This document shows positions 34,131-43,135 of a DNA stretch of 64,000 nt, one piece after another (the first letter of the stretch is position 1; the number at the start of each line of letters is the position of its first letter). The stretch is from NCBI GenBank assembly GCA_039028975.1, contig JBCCHB010000009.1, positions 1 to 64,000 of the forward strand. The letters are read 5' to 3'. The translations under genes and the position numbers were made by a program. The notes below the pieces were generated by a model that made no database searches, was not told where the DNA came from, and worked only from the letters and a program-made list of their open reading frames with translations. The DNA comes from JAHBNG01 sp039028975 (GTDB lineage Bacteria > Chloroflexota > Anaerolineae > Caldilineales > Caldilineaceae).

Positions 34131-36308
34131 CTATTCTTGATGTGGAAGGGGAATTTCTAGGGGAGAAGTCAGTAGAGCTAGCGTATTCGGATCGTAGAAT
34201 CCTACCAACATTGCCACAGGAATCTCGCCATCAGGGACCGATACTTTATGTTCGACGGACAGCTTTTCACTCGGTTTCCATAGAGAGGTAGGATAGTAGA
34301 TCCCACCTGGCGGTCGATCATCTTGGGCTATCCGCTCACCTGATGCGTTGTATAGCTGAACGGTGGCGGTATAATCGCCTATAATTGGCTCTTGGACTTG
34401 CCATTGTAGCCCAATATGAACAACCTCAGAGTCAGCCGCAGGAATGGTCCAATCATACCCAATCAATATTAGAGGTCCTTGGGGTAACTCAAGCCGAACC
34501 GTTGGCTCTGTTTGCACTGCATCTGCAATAACTTGTACAAGAGGTGGTGTTTGACTTTGGAGGGCAAAGCGTGCCGCCAAACCCGGCATAGGCTTGATCA
34601 AGTAAATGGGTTCTGTCTTGGCTGTGTCCAACGCGGTCGAAAGAGTTGTGCCGAGATCACGGAATCGCTCTTGGGGCGAAATGAGTGGGAAGAGTCCACG
34701 CATGCTCAGAGCACGCCCTTCAACCTCTTGAAGATAGAAGAGTGGTACGATCTCATTACGATCGTTGCTGACCAAGATTGCATTCTCTGGTGGATTCGCT
34801 GCCAAAATTTCTTCCCAACGTAGGCGGGTGCCATTGTTGCCAGATTGATCAATCTGAGGAAAATAACGTTGGGCTGTGCGGATTGGAATTAGAAGAATGA
34901 CAAGAATGGCTAGTGCACCAAGAAACTGGGCACCTTTACTTGCCGCTTGTGAATTTGGTGTATGACTTTCTCTAGCAGGATCATTCTCTGTATGGCCGCC
35001 ATCCACTTGCTTAGCTGGTGGTTCAAATACTTCTTGATGATCGACCAACTGAGAGTGGCCCCTCTCTGTAACTTCCTCATCTGGCGTTTGCCGCTGCATC
35101 TGCGCCATCTGGGCCACAAGGCGATTCCCAACATTTGCCGCAGCAAAGCCGATCCAGATTGCGCCAATCCAATAGAGCGGAATGTAATAGACAAATATAT
35201 CACCGATTTTGTAAAAGAGATTAAATCCTTGCTGCAATAGGAGAAAAGATCCCGTCCAGAGTAGAATCGGCCAGCGACGTTCAAGGAGCAACGAAAGAGC
35301 ACCCAAGAATACCAGCAATAGCCCTAACCAAGTAAAGTGGGTCAACCATTGCTCAAGGGCGAAACCGAACCCTGCTAGCGCCTCTGACAACGAGCGGAAC
35401 CCGACCGAAATCGAGCGACCACTCACATATTGAATAAATCCTGACCAATTATTTTCATAAAGGCTCAAAACCTCTTGGCCTAAGGGCTGATGATACCAAG
35501 GCGACCTAGTCGGCCCACTACCCAATGGAATGTAGAGGTAGAGTAAAAGGGGCACCAATGCCACCAGAATCGCACCCGGCCACTGTTTCCAAAATCGGGG
35601 ATAAGGTTGTGAATTCAACGCTCCAACTTGGTTTGTAGCTCGGTTTGTAAAAAGATAGAGCAGCAATCCAGGAATTATCCAGATGATCATGAGATGGTGG
35701 GTGAGGCTCAACCCAACACAAAGTGCCAACATAAACAGGGGAAGGCTGCTTGCCTGCTGCTTTCGTGTAGCGATTGCGAGCTGTTGTGCAGCTAATACAA
35801 TGAGAACAACAAAAACCATGTGTAGGCTGTAAACTTCTGCTATGAGAGACTGGTTCCAAAATGTTGGATTGAGGCCAAAGAAGGACGCGCTAACCAAGGC
35901 CGCTGATCGATGGATCGTTTGGTTTCCTCCCAATTGTTTTTCCTCTAGCCAGCGAACCTGCACCCAATAAGTTAACGCGACAGCCAATGCCCCACAAAAT
36001 ACACTAAGCACATTGAGAGACCAGGCTGGCGAAAGGTCGAAGAACGCCAGACCATGTTGCCAAAGGTAGCCCAAAATTAAGTAAAAGGGATAGCCTGTCG
36101 GGTGAGCAAGACCAAGTGACCACGCTGCAAACTGAAATTCACCTGGATCTCCTGCCAGCAGCCCAGGAGCCACTGTGCGCAGATATAGGGCCAAGGCAAA
36201 CGCACCGACCAACAGGGCCACCTGCCGTTCGCCTCTAGGTTCTGCTGGATAATTTACCTTGGGTGATTTCGTTTTCTTGGAAGATGAGTTAGAATCGAAT
36301 TTGACCAT
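34131..36308 (-). CDS. DUF2723 membrane glycosyltransferase (TMEM260-like)
   Basis: This 725-residue protein begins with a short basic cytoplasmic tail and then the DUF2723 block: LRTVAPGLLAGDPGEFQFAAWSLGLAHPTGYPFYLILGYL, including the DxxEF and HPTGYP motifs that mark this GT-C family. About ten membrane segments follow to about residue 370, then a variable loop, one more helix (about 465-482) and a C-terminal extracytoplasmic domain. The human family member TMEM260 is a protein O-mannosyltransferase (GT117), so lipid-linked sugar transfer to proteins outside the membrane is the best guess. It is divergent, by 76 bases, from a polyprenol-phosphate mannose synthase gene, which fits such a pathway. 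Confidence 0.85.
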   Translation of the reverse strand: MVKFDSNSSSKKTKSPKVNYPAEPRGERQVALLVGAFALALYLRTVAPGLLAGDPGEFQFAAWSLGLAHPTGYPFYLILGYLWQHGLAFFDLSPAWSLNVLSVFCGALAVALTYWVQVRWLEEKQLGGNQTIHRSAALVSASFFGLNPTFWNQSLIAEVYSLHMVFVVLIVLAAQQLAIATRKQQASSLPLFMLALCVGLSLTHHLMIIWIIPGLLLYLFTNRATNQVGALNSQPYPRFWKQWPGAILVALVPLLLYLYIPLGSGPTRSPWYHQPLGQEVLSLYENNWSGFIQYVSGRSISVGFRSLSEALAGFGFALEQWLTHFTWLGLLLVFLGALSLLLERRWPILLWTGSFLLLQQGFNLFYKIGDIFVYYIPLYWIGAIWIGFAAANVGNRLVAQMAQMQRQTPDEEVTERGHSQLVDHQEVFEPPAKQVDGGHTENDPARESHTPNSQAASKGAQFLGALAILVILLIPIRTAQRYFPQIDQSGNNGTRLRWEEILAANPPENAILVSNDRNEIVPLFYLQEVEGRALSMRGLFPLISPQERFRDLGTTLSTALDTAKTEPIYLIKPMPGLAARFALQSQTPPLVQVIADAVQTEPTVRLELPQGPLILIGYDWTIPAADSEVVHIGLQWQVQEPIIGDYTATVQLYNASGERIAQDDRPPGGIYYPTSLWKPSEKLSVEHKVSVPDGEIPVAMLVGFYDPNTLALLTSPLEIPLPHQE

Positions 36309-36384
36309 GCACCATATTTAACCGATAATCATCCCCCAATTACCTATAGACAAGGCTGGACCCAAACACGTCGGGGAGATATTT

Positions 36385-37230
36385 ATGCACCATCACTGGA
36401 ATGGACAAGCACTAATCATAATTCCTACCTATAACGAGCGAGAAAATTTGGAGCGGTTGATCACTCAGTTGCGTGCTCTCTCCAACGATATTCACGTCCT
36501 AATTGTTGACGATAACTCACCTGACGGAACTGGCGAGATTGCTGATCGCTTGGCTACCACTGATGGTCACATCCATGTGATACATCGACCTGCTAAACTA
36601 GGTCTAGGTACAGCCTACCAGGCTGGGTTCCGCTTTGGCCTTATCCGCCATTACCAATACATATGTACGATGGATGCCGACTTTAGTCACAATCCGGCAA
36701 GCCTACCTACCTTGCTCGATAAGGCCGCTGGGCTTGGGCCAGTAGATGCCGTGGCCCATTCAGTAGAATCGCACCCAAATCTACAATCTGATCAACCCTT
36801 TGATATGGTCGTTGGCAGTCGTTACGTTCCTGGGGGCAACGTGGTCGGTTGGCCCTGGCATCGCATTATGCTCAGCTATTCGGCGAATTGGCTAGCCCAC
36901 GCCGTTTTGGGGACAGATGTCCGCGACTGCACAGCCGGTTTTCGCTGTTATCGACGTCAAGTTTTGGAGACCATCAACTTAGATGCCATCTTCAGCAACG
37001 GGTATAGCTTTCTTATTGAAATGGCCTTTCACTGTCAGCAAGCGGGCTTTCGTATGGGTGAGGTACCGATTGTCTTTGTGAACCGTACCGAAGGATCCAG
37101 TAAGATTAGTAAATGGGAAATCCTTCGGGCCATCTACACGTTAGTCCGGCTGCGCACCAGTTCCCTACCCTGGGAGCGGATGGTTGGGGTTATTGATTTC
37201 CTGCGCAATAAACCCGTTGAGATGCGATAA
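36385..37230 (+). CDS. Polyprenol-phosphate mannose synthase-like GT2 glycosyltransferase
   Basis: This 281-residue GT-A enzyme matches dolichol-phosphate mannosyltransferases: ALIIIPTYNERENLERLI at the start, LIVDDNSPDGTGEIAD, TMDADFSHNPASLP (metal-binding DAD), DMVVGSRYVPGGNV, RDCTAGFRCYRRQVL and FVNRTEGSSKIS. There are no C-terminal membrane helices, as in the short DPM1/Ppm1-type. It would make polyprenol-phosphate mannose from GDP-mannose at the inner face of the membrane. It has a good ribosome site (GGGGAGA). The middle contains an unusual insert around AAGLGPVDAVAHSVESHPN. It ends 5 bases from the end of the next gene on the other strand. Confidence 0.9.
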   Translation: MHHHWNGQALIIIPTYNERENLERLITQLRALSNDIHVLIVDDNSPDGTGEIADRLATTDGHIHVIHRPAKLGLGTAYQAGFRFGLIRHYQYICTMDADFSHNPASLPTLLDKAAGLGPVDAVAHSVESHPNLQSDQPFDMVVGSRYVPGGNVVGWPWHRIMLSYSANWLAHAVLGTDVRDCTAGFRCYRRQVLETINLDAIFSNGYSFLIEMAFHCQQAGFRMGEVPIVFVNRTEGSSKISKWEILRAIYTLVRLRTSSLPWERMVGVIDFLRNKPVEMR

Positions 37231-37235
37231 GTGTA

Positions 37236-40121
37236 TTAGTCGCTCTTGGAGATCGCTATCCAGTCAACCGCGGCAGCCAAAGGTCGGCGATCTCGTTCCA
37301 AACTGATTCGTAAAAATGCCTCATTCGGATCCTGAACGACTAGGGCCGAACCGGGTTCTGCGCCCGCAACGCCAACCGCTGCCAAATAATTTCCTTGAAT
37401 ACGCTCTATGGATAGGTCAATCCCTACTGTTTCAAGTGCCTCTAGAGCCTCTTGGTTTATATGAGTCCACCAAGAGCCTTGGCTAACGACCACAATCGTA
37501 TGATTGAGAGGTATCTCTCGTATAAATTCTGCAAGTTTCTGGCTTTCATACACATTGGCCGTTGTATCAAAGCCTTCTACCTCTTTCAGAACACCAGAAA
37601 TGGGATCTAAAACAGTCAGATTGACGCCATTGCGACCAGCTGATCCATCGATCTGATTCCCCTCTTCGTCGAATAGGGCGATAAAGCCTCCTTCAGCAAA
37701 CCCTTTCAGGTCTGCATCAATAGGGAGCTGCCTTCCAGTTGTACCGATCTGCCGGTCTCCAGATAATACTTGGCGCGGTACGGCACTCCACCCCCATATT
37801 AATTTTAGGCGATTCAATGTGCTGACAAGTTGGGAGCCATCTACTTCCCATTGGTACTCCTGCCAACCCGAAAGCTCTGTTACGGTTTGGGTTGCCAGCA
37901 TATGTCCGTTCACTTCCAAGCCCACAGTCTGTTGTTCAGTGGCCCCAGGGTAGCCAAAGGGATGTAGCTGTATGGCAACTTGGTAAGTTGCCTCGGGATC
38001 AATGTTACGTAGGGGAATAAAGAGACGACTTTCTTGGTTGAGCGCCCAAATGGCTGATTGTCCATAGGGGGACTCCTCATCGGCGCTGTCCCAGCCTTCG
38101 CCTCGATAGGCTAATGTTCCTGGTATGCCAAAGTCAATATGAAATTCGTCGCTGCCAGGTGGTTGGATGACCCTATAGGCTTCGATTCCATCGCCGCTCC
38201 AAAACGGGGATGCTTCCAGAGGCATAAATTCTTTGGCTAAACCCCAAGATGCCTCCCAATTGAGTGAATAAGGTGGCCGATCCACAATTGGTGGGAAGAG
38301 TAGAACATAGCCCACATTGTAAAGGTATGTCAGCTCCTCTGCTTGAGCTTGGGCTGCTGCGCGTAACGCCTCATCGACCTCAAAACCAGACTGAATATTG
38401 CGCAGGGCCTGAAAGAAGGGTAAGCGAGAGAAGTACTCCTTCTTAAAGTCTGGTGCTCGACTAATGTTGCCTCCCAACATTGGTTTTATGTGTGCCGATT
38501 GATAGTATTGAATGACCGTTCTTTCAGGGCCATACGGCTCAAAACTGTCGCGCCAGCCCAAGGGAAATTGCATGACGCTAACTGGAGCCGGGTCGGCGGC
38601 TATCTGTTCATAGACTTCTGGCACCCTGGCATCTGAAAGAGGAACTGGCACGGTTAGATGCTCGAATAGAATGAGACCTGTTATGCACAGGGTCAAAATC
38701 TGGGGCCAAGGTTGACCACCAAGTCGTGAAGGGGAAATTTGGATAGTTGAACGCTGGGAGACTGAACGTCTAACCCATGAGAGCATCCAGGCAAGGGCGT
38801 ACCCTACCAGTACAGCCACCGCCAACATAAGCAGGACGCTGTTGCGGTTCGGTGCCCGATTGGCCTTAATGATCGGAATGTAGTGAAGCAGTGCATAGGG
38901 GAGAGGGAACGTGGCTTCCACCCCATCTAAATCATAGCGATACTGACCATTGATCTGCAGAAATGGACCCAACGTAAAGATACCGAAAATCAATCCCGTC
39001 CAGATCCAGATTCTGACCCGACGTCCATACCGAATGGCACCAATCACAGCCAGAATCAGAGAGGTCCAGCCGATAAAGACGGTGTTGACATCCCGAAATC
39101 CAGTCACGCTCGATTCGATGGCGCGAAATTTGACTCGCCGCAGCTCTTCAACCAGATCGCTGCCCCAAATGGGATGTAGAACCGATGGTGTAACCCACCC
39201 GACGAGATCAGCGCTAAGTGGAATCGCCTCCCCCCACCCTTTGAGGGAAAAATCGTTGGTCAAAAATTGGGTTAGAATTGGCACCAGGGCAAGTCCCCAC
39301 AACAGCCCGCTGACCACACCGATGAGTAGCAGAGATGATGCCAGTAGAGAAATCCGCTCTCTAAGAGTGCTTGAACCAGACGAGTGGCGGTTAGATAACC
39401 AGCTCACCACAACAACCAACGTGAAGATGGCCATAAACATGGCAGTAATCATCTCGGCTAAACCGTTCATTGCAAAGAAAATTCCCGCAAAAAAGGCTGA
39501 CAGCCGCCTCTTGGCGAGCCCACGGTGTTCATCCAAACTCTGCAATAGGGCCAATGCGTAAAAAGGAATCCACTGAGTTGTGACCATATCATAATGGCCT
39601 AGCGCGGCGTATATGGCCCGATTGGTGGCAAAAGCGTAGAGCGCACCGGCAAGTAACGGTGCATAGATGAGAATCGACGAATGACGAGTGCAGGATGATG
39701 GTTGGCGATGAAGTAGGTAGCGGGTGAGTAGGTAAGTCCCGAATGCGCTCAGTACCGTGCTGGTTAGTAGCGTGATGTTGCTGGCAAAAGGTAGATTCGT
39801 AGCCAAATAGAGGGGCTGAGCCATCAGCGCATGATAAAAGTTATAGGTGTATAAGACTAAATCAATACCGAGCGGAAAGTAGATCAGCTCAGAGTGTAAA
39901 GGGGTACTAAGCTGATCGACTACTGCGTGCTTGAAATACCAGATGTTCCAGATGAAGGTGGACTCGTCAAAGGCCCACTGGGCAACGCCCGGTACATGGG
40001 TGATGATCCGAAGGGGGAGTGGCCAACTAAGAATGAACGTTAAAATCAGGTACAGAAGTAGAACGCGGGAGATCCGTTGCATCATCAATGGTGAAGCTGG
40101 TTTAGAAATTGGGCTGAACAT
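37236..40121 (-). CDS. Large multi-pass membrane protein, GT-C/YfhO-like
   Basis: The 961-residue protein has an N-terminal membrane domain of about ten to twelve helices (about 15-485) and a large C-terminal extracytoplasmic domain with beta-rich text (WQEYQWEVDGSQLVSTLNRLKL) and no further helix. The first loop holds FDESTFIWNIWYFKHAV, where Asp-Glu sits where GT-C enzymes carry their catalytic acid, followed by YFPLGIDLVLYTYNFYHAL. This general plan resembles YfhO-type and other lipid-phosphate-sugar glycosyltransferases, but I cannot assign a named family with confidence. Its place beside the mannose synthase and the DUF2723 gene suggests a related glycosylation job. Confidence 0.65.
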   Translation of the reverse strand: MFSPISKPASPLMMQRISRVLLLYLILTFILSWPLPLRIITHVPGVAQWAFDESTFIWNIWYFKHAVVDQLSTPLHSELIYFPLGIDLVLYTYNFYHALMAQPLYLATNLPFASNITLLTSTVLSAFGTYLLTRYLLHRQPSSCTRHSSILIYAPLLAGALYAFATNRAIYAALGHYDMVTTQWIPFYALALLQSLDEHRGLAKRRLSAFFAGIFFAMNGLAEMITAMFMAIFTLVVVVSWLSNRHSSGSSTLRERISLLASSLLLIGVVSGLLWGLALVPILTQFLTNDFSLKGWGEAIPLSADLVGWVTPSVLHPIWGSDLVEELRRVKFRAIESSVTGFRDVNTVFIGWTSLILAVIGAIRYGRRVRIWIWTGLIFGIFTLGPFLQINGQYRYDLDGVEATFPLPYALLHYIPIIKANRAPNRNSVLLMLAVAVLVGYALAWMLSWVRRSVSQRSTIQISPSRLGGQPWPQILTLCITGLILFEHLTVPVPLSDARVPEVYEQIAADPAPVSVMQFPLGWRDSFEPYGPERTVIQYYQSAHIKPMLGGNISRAPDFKKEYFSRLPFFQALRNIQSGFEVDEALRAAAQAQAEELTYLYNVGYVLLFPPIVDRPPYSLNWEASWGLAKEFMPLEASPFWSGDGIEAYRVIQPPGSDEFHIDFGIPGTLAYRGEGWDSADEESPYGQSAIWALNQESRLFIPLRNIDPEATYQVAIQLHPFGYPGATEQQTVGLEVNGHMLATQTVTELSGWQEYQWEVDGSQLVSTLNRLKLIWGWSAVPRQVLSGDRQIGTTGRQLPIDADLKGFAEGGFIALFDEEGNQIDGSAGRNGVNLTVLDPISGVLKEVEGFDTTANVYESQKLAEFIREIPLNHTIVVVSQGSWWTHINQEALEALETVGIDLSIERIQGNYLAAVGVAGAEPGSALVVQDPNEAFLRISLERDRRPLAAAVDWIAISKSD

Positions 40122-40199
40122 CGCCCAATTATATGTTACAGTGTAGCTGTAAAGAAAACGGTGAGACTAAAAACGGCGCTTTCTGTTCCTGCACGGGGG

Positions 40200-40637
40200 T
40201 TATGATGCTTTTTGATCAGCTTGCAGAGAATCTTGAATGTATGAACGAATCTCTTCACCAAATTGCTCGTAATCTGTCAGTCGACGATTAACCATATCGA
40301 CTAGAACCGCTGTATCGATCTGCTCATATTGATGAACAATGTAGTTCCAAAAGTCAGCGATCTGACGATACGGATCATACTGGGAGAGCGCGCCGATTTG
40401 CATACAGCGCTCTACAGCACTGGTTGCACTACTGACGGGCGCACACGCTGAAATGGATGCGACACGTTGGCTAATATCCACAAAAGTTTTAGAGAGCACC
40501 AGCAAATTTCGTTCGACTGCCCGACGAGTGCGCCAATCGCTGTCAATATCAACAAAACCAATGTTGCCTAGTGACCGTAGCTCCTCTAGTAATTCGTCTA
40601 ACATCTTCAATTTTTGGATGACAAGACCTGTGCTCAT
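40200..40637 (-). CDS. HepT-like (DUF86) protein without antitoxin partner
   Basis: This protein of about 145 residues resembles HepT-type proteins: VIQKLKMLDELLEELRSLG, WRTRRAVERNLLVLSKTFVDISQRV, then YRQIADFWNYIVHQYEQID and a last helix DYEQFGEEIRSYI. Canonical HepT has an Arg-x4-His-x-Tyr active site in RN-x-x-VHxY; here the Arg position reads Trp (WNYIVHQY) while His and Tyr remain. No MntA-type nucleotidyltransferase gene is adjacent. A longer frame to 40772 runs into a family-A repeat; ATG 40637 with AGGAGA upstream is better. It may be an orphan, possibly inactive as a nuclease. Confidence 0.55.
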   Translation of the reverse strand: MSTGLVIQKLKMLDELLEELRSLGNIGFVDIDSDWRTRRAVERNLLVLSKTFVDISQRVASISACAPVSSATSAVERCMQIGALSQYDPYRQIADFWNYIVHQYEQIDTAVLVDMVNRRLTDYEQFGEEIRSYIQDSLQADQKAS

Positions 40638-40740
40638 AATGTTTAGTGGATCTCCTGTAGTTGTCTTCTGCTGATGTTCAGCAATTCTATTCTGCGCTGC
40701 ATCGTGGTTGACTTGAAAACCATAGGTTTCGATATACTTC

Positions 40741-40828
40741 GCCAGAAATGTCTTGTCCCAACTTTTGTCCAATCTACTTTGTAAAGACTAGAACACGGAG
40801 GACAGAACTTCTCTGGCCATCTTTATGT
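40741..40828 (+). repeat. Family-A dispersed repeat, copy 3
   Basis: GCCAGAAATGTCTTGTCCCA opens the copy, GTCCAATCTACTTTG lies in the middle and GGAGGACAGAACTTCTCTGG near the end. A deleted family-B element follows 12 bases later. Confidence 0.75.
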
Positions 40829-40840
40829 TGCCAAAGAGTC

Positions 40841-40873
40841 CGAACTGCGGTTTTCTAACGGAGCTAAGTATTA
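40841..40873. repeat. Family-B element, internally deleted copy
   Basis: The reverse complement reads TAATACTTAGCTCCGTTAGA followed by AAACCGCAGTTC: the left end of the family joined almost directly to its right end. Only about 33 bases remain. Confidence 0.5.
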
Positions 40874-41095
40874 TGTCGGTATAAATATTGGATGTAACTT
40901 TACCGAGATCAAGGTAGACATCTACCGCAGACAACCTTTTTGAATAACATAGCTTTATTCAAGGTCTCTAAATGGTGTCCAAAAGACCAAGCCACGATTT
41001 TCAAGTGGATCTGTACATAAGCCGGGGATTGAAAGGGAACGTTCTATGGTAGTGGGGAGCCATTTGAACTGGGCACGACATATTGCACATAGTCC

Positions 41096-41179
41096 ACCAG
41101 AGTAATTTTTCCCAGCTCTTGCTCAGGTGGATCTGAGGCGGTCTGAAAAGGGATAACAAATTTCATCTGGCCATCTATA
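41096..41179 (+). repeat. Family-A dispersed repeat, diverged copy 4
   Basis: ACCAGAGTAATTTTTCCCAG opens the copy and CATCTGGCCATCTATA closes it. The length (84) equals that of copy 1, but the middle is poorly conserved. The rest of the 40638-41329 spacer holds no recognised gene. Confidence 0.5.
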
Positions 41180-41329
41180 ATGGGTAGATTGCAGTGACTT
41201 AGAATTCATGACCGCTTTGAACGCTGGATTTTTCCAACTACAGTCTACTAGTCACATAGTTTACCACAAGACCCCATTCATCAACAAATGGTCTAAAATT
41301 CAACGGGCTTGCTGCTTAATTTCGGCCTA

Positions 41330-42097
41330 CTACGGCTTTTCGGCAACGGTGATGACACTCGTTCCAAAGGGCAAGGGAATCCAATCTAGTAAAATGGCCT
41401 CTACCCAGCCTACGACATGCAGAATTGAATTGACTGGTTCGGGAATCGGCTCCATCTCCACCTGATAGACCTCTTCCTCTTCCGTCAAATGTGGACTCTC
41501 TAGATCGGGATTATAAGGGCGCAGCCATCTCATCCCGGCAATTAAAGGAAAGAGAAAGAAGTTATTATACGAGTTACGCCTGACTCGAAAGCCACTGATT
41601 TCCAGCTTCTGTTTCAGCTCAGATGCTTCATAGCGACGTTGGTGATCGTTTATTTCGTCATTGTAGCTCCATAGCCACTGAAACGCAGGAACGGTTACCA
41701 TGAGCTTGCCCCCAGGTTTCAAAACTCTTAGGCATTCTTCAAAAACGCCAAACTCATCAGGGATATGTTCCACGGTATCCAGCAGAGCAATCAGATCAAA
41801 CGAGTTGTTTTCAAAGGGCATCAGATCACCCGACGCCTGACAGACATCCAAGGCTCTTTGCACTGCAACCGCCAATGGCCGTTCATTGCTGTCTAGCCCG
41901 ACAACGTGACCATAATGGGCTAAGTGATGGGCCATATTTCCCGCACCTGAGCCAACATCAAGAATCATCCGCTCTTCTCCAGCTGCTCGAGGCGGCATCT
42001 CTCTATCTAGGTATTTTAAGATTGCTCGGGTTCTACCGGCAAACCAAGCATGTCTGTCTTCTTCTAGTACTGTAAGTATGGGTGTTGATTGTTTCAT
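41330..42097 (-). CDS. Class I SAM-dependent methyltransferase
   Basis: This 255-residue protein has a UbiE/Coq3-type methyltransferase core: motif I MILDVGSGAGNMAHHLAHYG (about 44-63), acidic GLDSNERPL, motif IV FDLIALLDTVEHIPDEFGVF and RVLKPGGKLMVTVPAF. The C-terminal third has a hydrophobic stretch (NNFFLFPLIAGMRWL and VGWVEAILLDWIPLPF), typical of enzymes acting on lipid-linked or membrane substrates. It is the last gene of a group with an APH-like kinase and an anchored protein. Confidence 0.85.
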   Translation of the reverse strand: MKQSTPILTVLEEDRHAWFAGRTRAILKYLDREMPPRAAGEERMILDVGSGAGNMAHHLAHYGHVVGLDSNERPLAVAVQRALDVCQASGDLMPFENNSFDLIALLDTVEHIPDEFGVFEECLRVLKPGGKLMVTVPAFQWLWSYNDEINDHQRRYEASELKQKLEISGFRVRRNSYNNFFLFPLIAGMRWLRPYNPDLESPHLTEEEEVYQVEMEPIPEPVNSILHVVGWVEAILLDWIPLPFGTSVITVAEKP

Positions 42098-42127
42098 AAA
42101 AGAAGTCTAAATCCTGTTGTGTTACCC

Positions 42128-43135
42128 TCATCGATTCATCAGCCACTGTTTCAGCTTTTCACACTGGCGCTCAATATACTCTTCTGGTTCAGTCAATACG
42201 TGGGCTGCATAGTTGATAAACATGAGCGTGCGAGCAAGTATCAACCCGTCGATCTCCTCGCCCATTCCTGGCCAAGGGCGAATATCGCTATAGCCTGCCT
42301 GAAAGGCTGCACGCAAATCCCCATAATCCTCTCGCTCTTGACCGTACCATAGAGTAATGGCTACATCCTGAATTGGGTAGCCCCACATGAGATCCTCAAA
42401 ATCAAGGGGAAATAGCTGTCCCCGCCAAACATGAACATTCCAAAAGTGGAGGTCACCATGAATTATCATGGCTTCGGACGGCTTTTGGTATAAGCTGGCC
42501 AAATAGGGTTCAACATCAGCCTGGGCCGCCTCGATTAGCGTAAGGCGCTCTTTGGTGAAGTACTTCTGGTAGGTATCCTCGTAAAGTACAATCGGTTCCT
42601 CGGGATAGTAGAAAACCTTGTCCCACCGCATAGGACGCATATCTTCTGGCCAACTATCCAAAGCTGATGCTCCTGAGTCAAAATACCCCGCGGCAAACCT
42701 GTGCATTTGAGCCATCAATATTCCCAACTTATGGTAGATTTCTGGTGATAATCTTTCTGCGATAGCTTTTCCAGGTATCCATTCAAAGAGAACACAGCGT
42801 CGCTCCTCTGGAACAGAATCGATCTGACAGTAGGTAATTAACTTACCATCTCGGTTCGCTACAGCTTTGGGTACAGGCAGGGTCGTCTTCTCGTTAAGTA
42901 CTTCAAGCCATCTCATCTCAACTTGCGCATCGTGAAAGCTGTGTTCGCCTGGCGTGCAGACCCGCAGGGCATACTTCTTTCCATCTGTGCAATCTACCCG
43001 GAAAAGGGTGTTGGTTGCTACTTCAATTAGCCTGACTTTGTTAACTGGCAGGTCATATTGGGTTAGGGCTTGAATCGCCAGATTGCGCAACCGGCGGGTG
43101 CGCCCTTGCGCACTCAATTCTGACCACGCTTTCAT
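42128..43135 (-). CDS. Aminoglycoside-phosphotransferase-fold kinase
   Basis: This 335-residue protein shows the APH kinase fold: an N-lobe with LRVCTPGEHS after KKYA, a linker QIDSVPEERRCVLFEWIPGKAI, catalytic loop MIIHGDLHFWNVHV (His-Gly-Asp-Leu-His), and metal-binding FPLDFEDLMWGYPIQDVAITLWYG. Family members phosphorylate small molecules such as homoserine, choline, methylthioribose or aminoglycosides; this one may not be a resistance gene. Its start overlaps the stop of the upstream gene by ATGA, indicating translational coupling. The substrate cannot be told. Confidence 0.85.
   Translation of the reverse strand: MKAWSELSAQGRTRRLRNLAIQALTQYDLPVNKVRLIEVATNTLFRVDCTDGKKYALRVCTPGEHSFHDAQVEMRWLEVLNEKTTLPVPKAVANRDGKLITYCQIDSVPEERRCVLFEWIPGKAIAERLSPEIYHKLGILMAQMHRFAAGYFDSGASALDSWPEDMRPMRWDKVFYYPEEPIVLYEDTYQKYFTKERLTLIEAAQADVEPYLASLYQKPSEAMIIHGDLHFWNVHVWRGQLFPLDFEDLMWGYPIQDVAITLWYGQEREDYGDLRAAFQAGYSDIRPWPGMGEEIDGLILARTLMFINYAAHVLTEPEEYIERQCEKLKQWLMNR

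Noticed and set aside
38950..39561. 203-codon plus-strand frame opposite the large membrane protein
   Set aside because: Composition is that of an antisense shadow (Arg/Ser/Thr-rich, no domain), while the minus-strand frame is clearly a membrane protein.
40200..40772. Longer start (40772) for the HepT-like gene
   Set aside because: The extra N-terminal part runs into a family-A repeat, and the internal ATG at 40637 has a better ribosome site.
42128..43135. Antibiotic resistance gene (aminoglycoside phosphotransferase)
   Set aside because: Only the kinase fold is supported; the family has many metabolic members and the neighbours do not suggest resistance.
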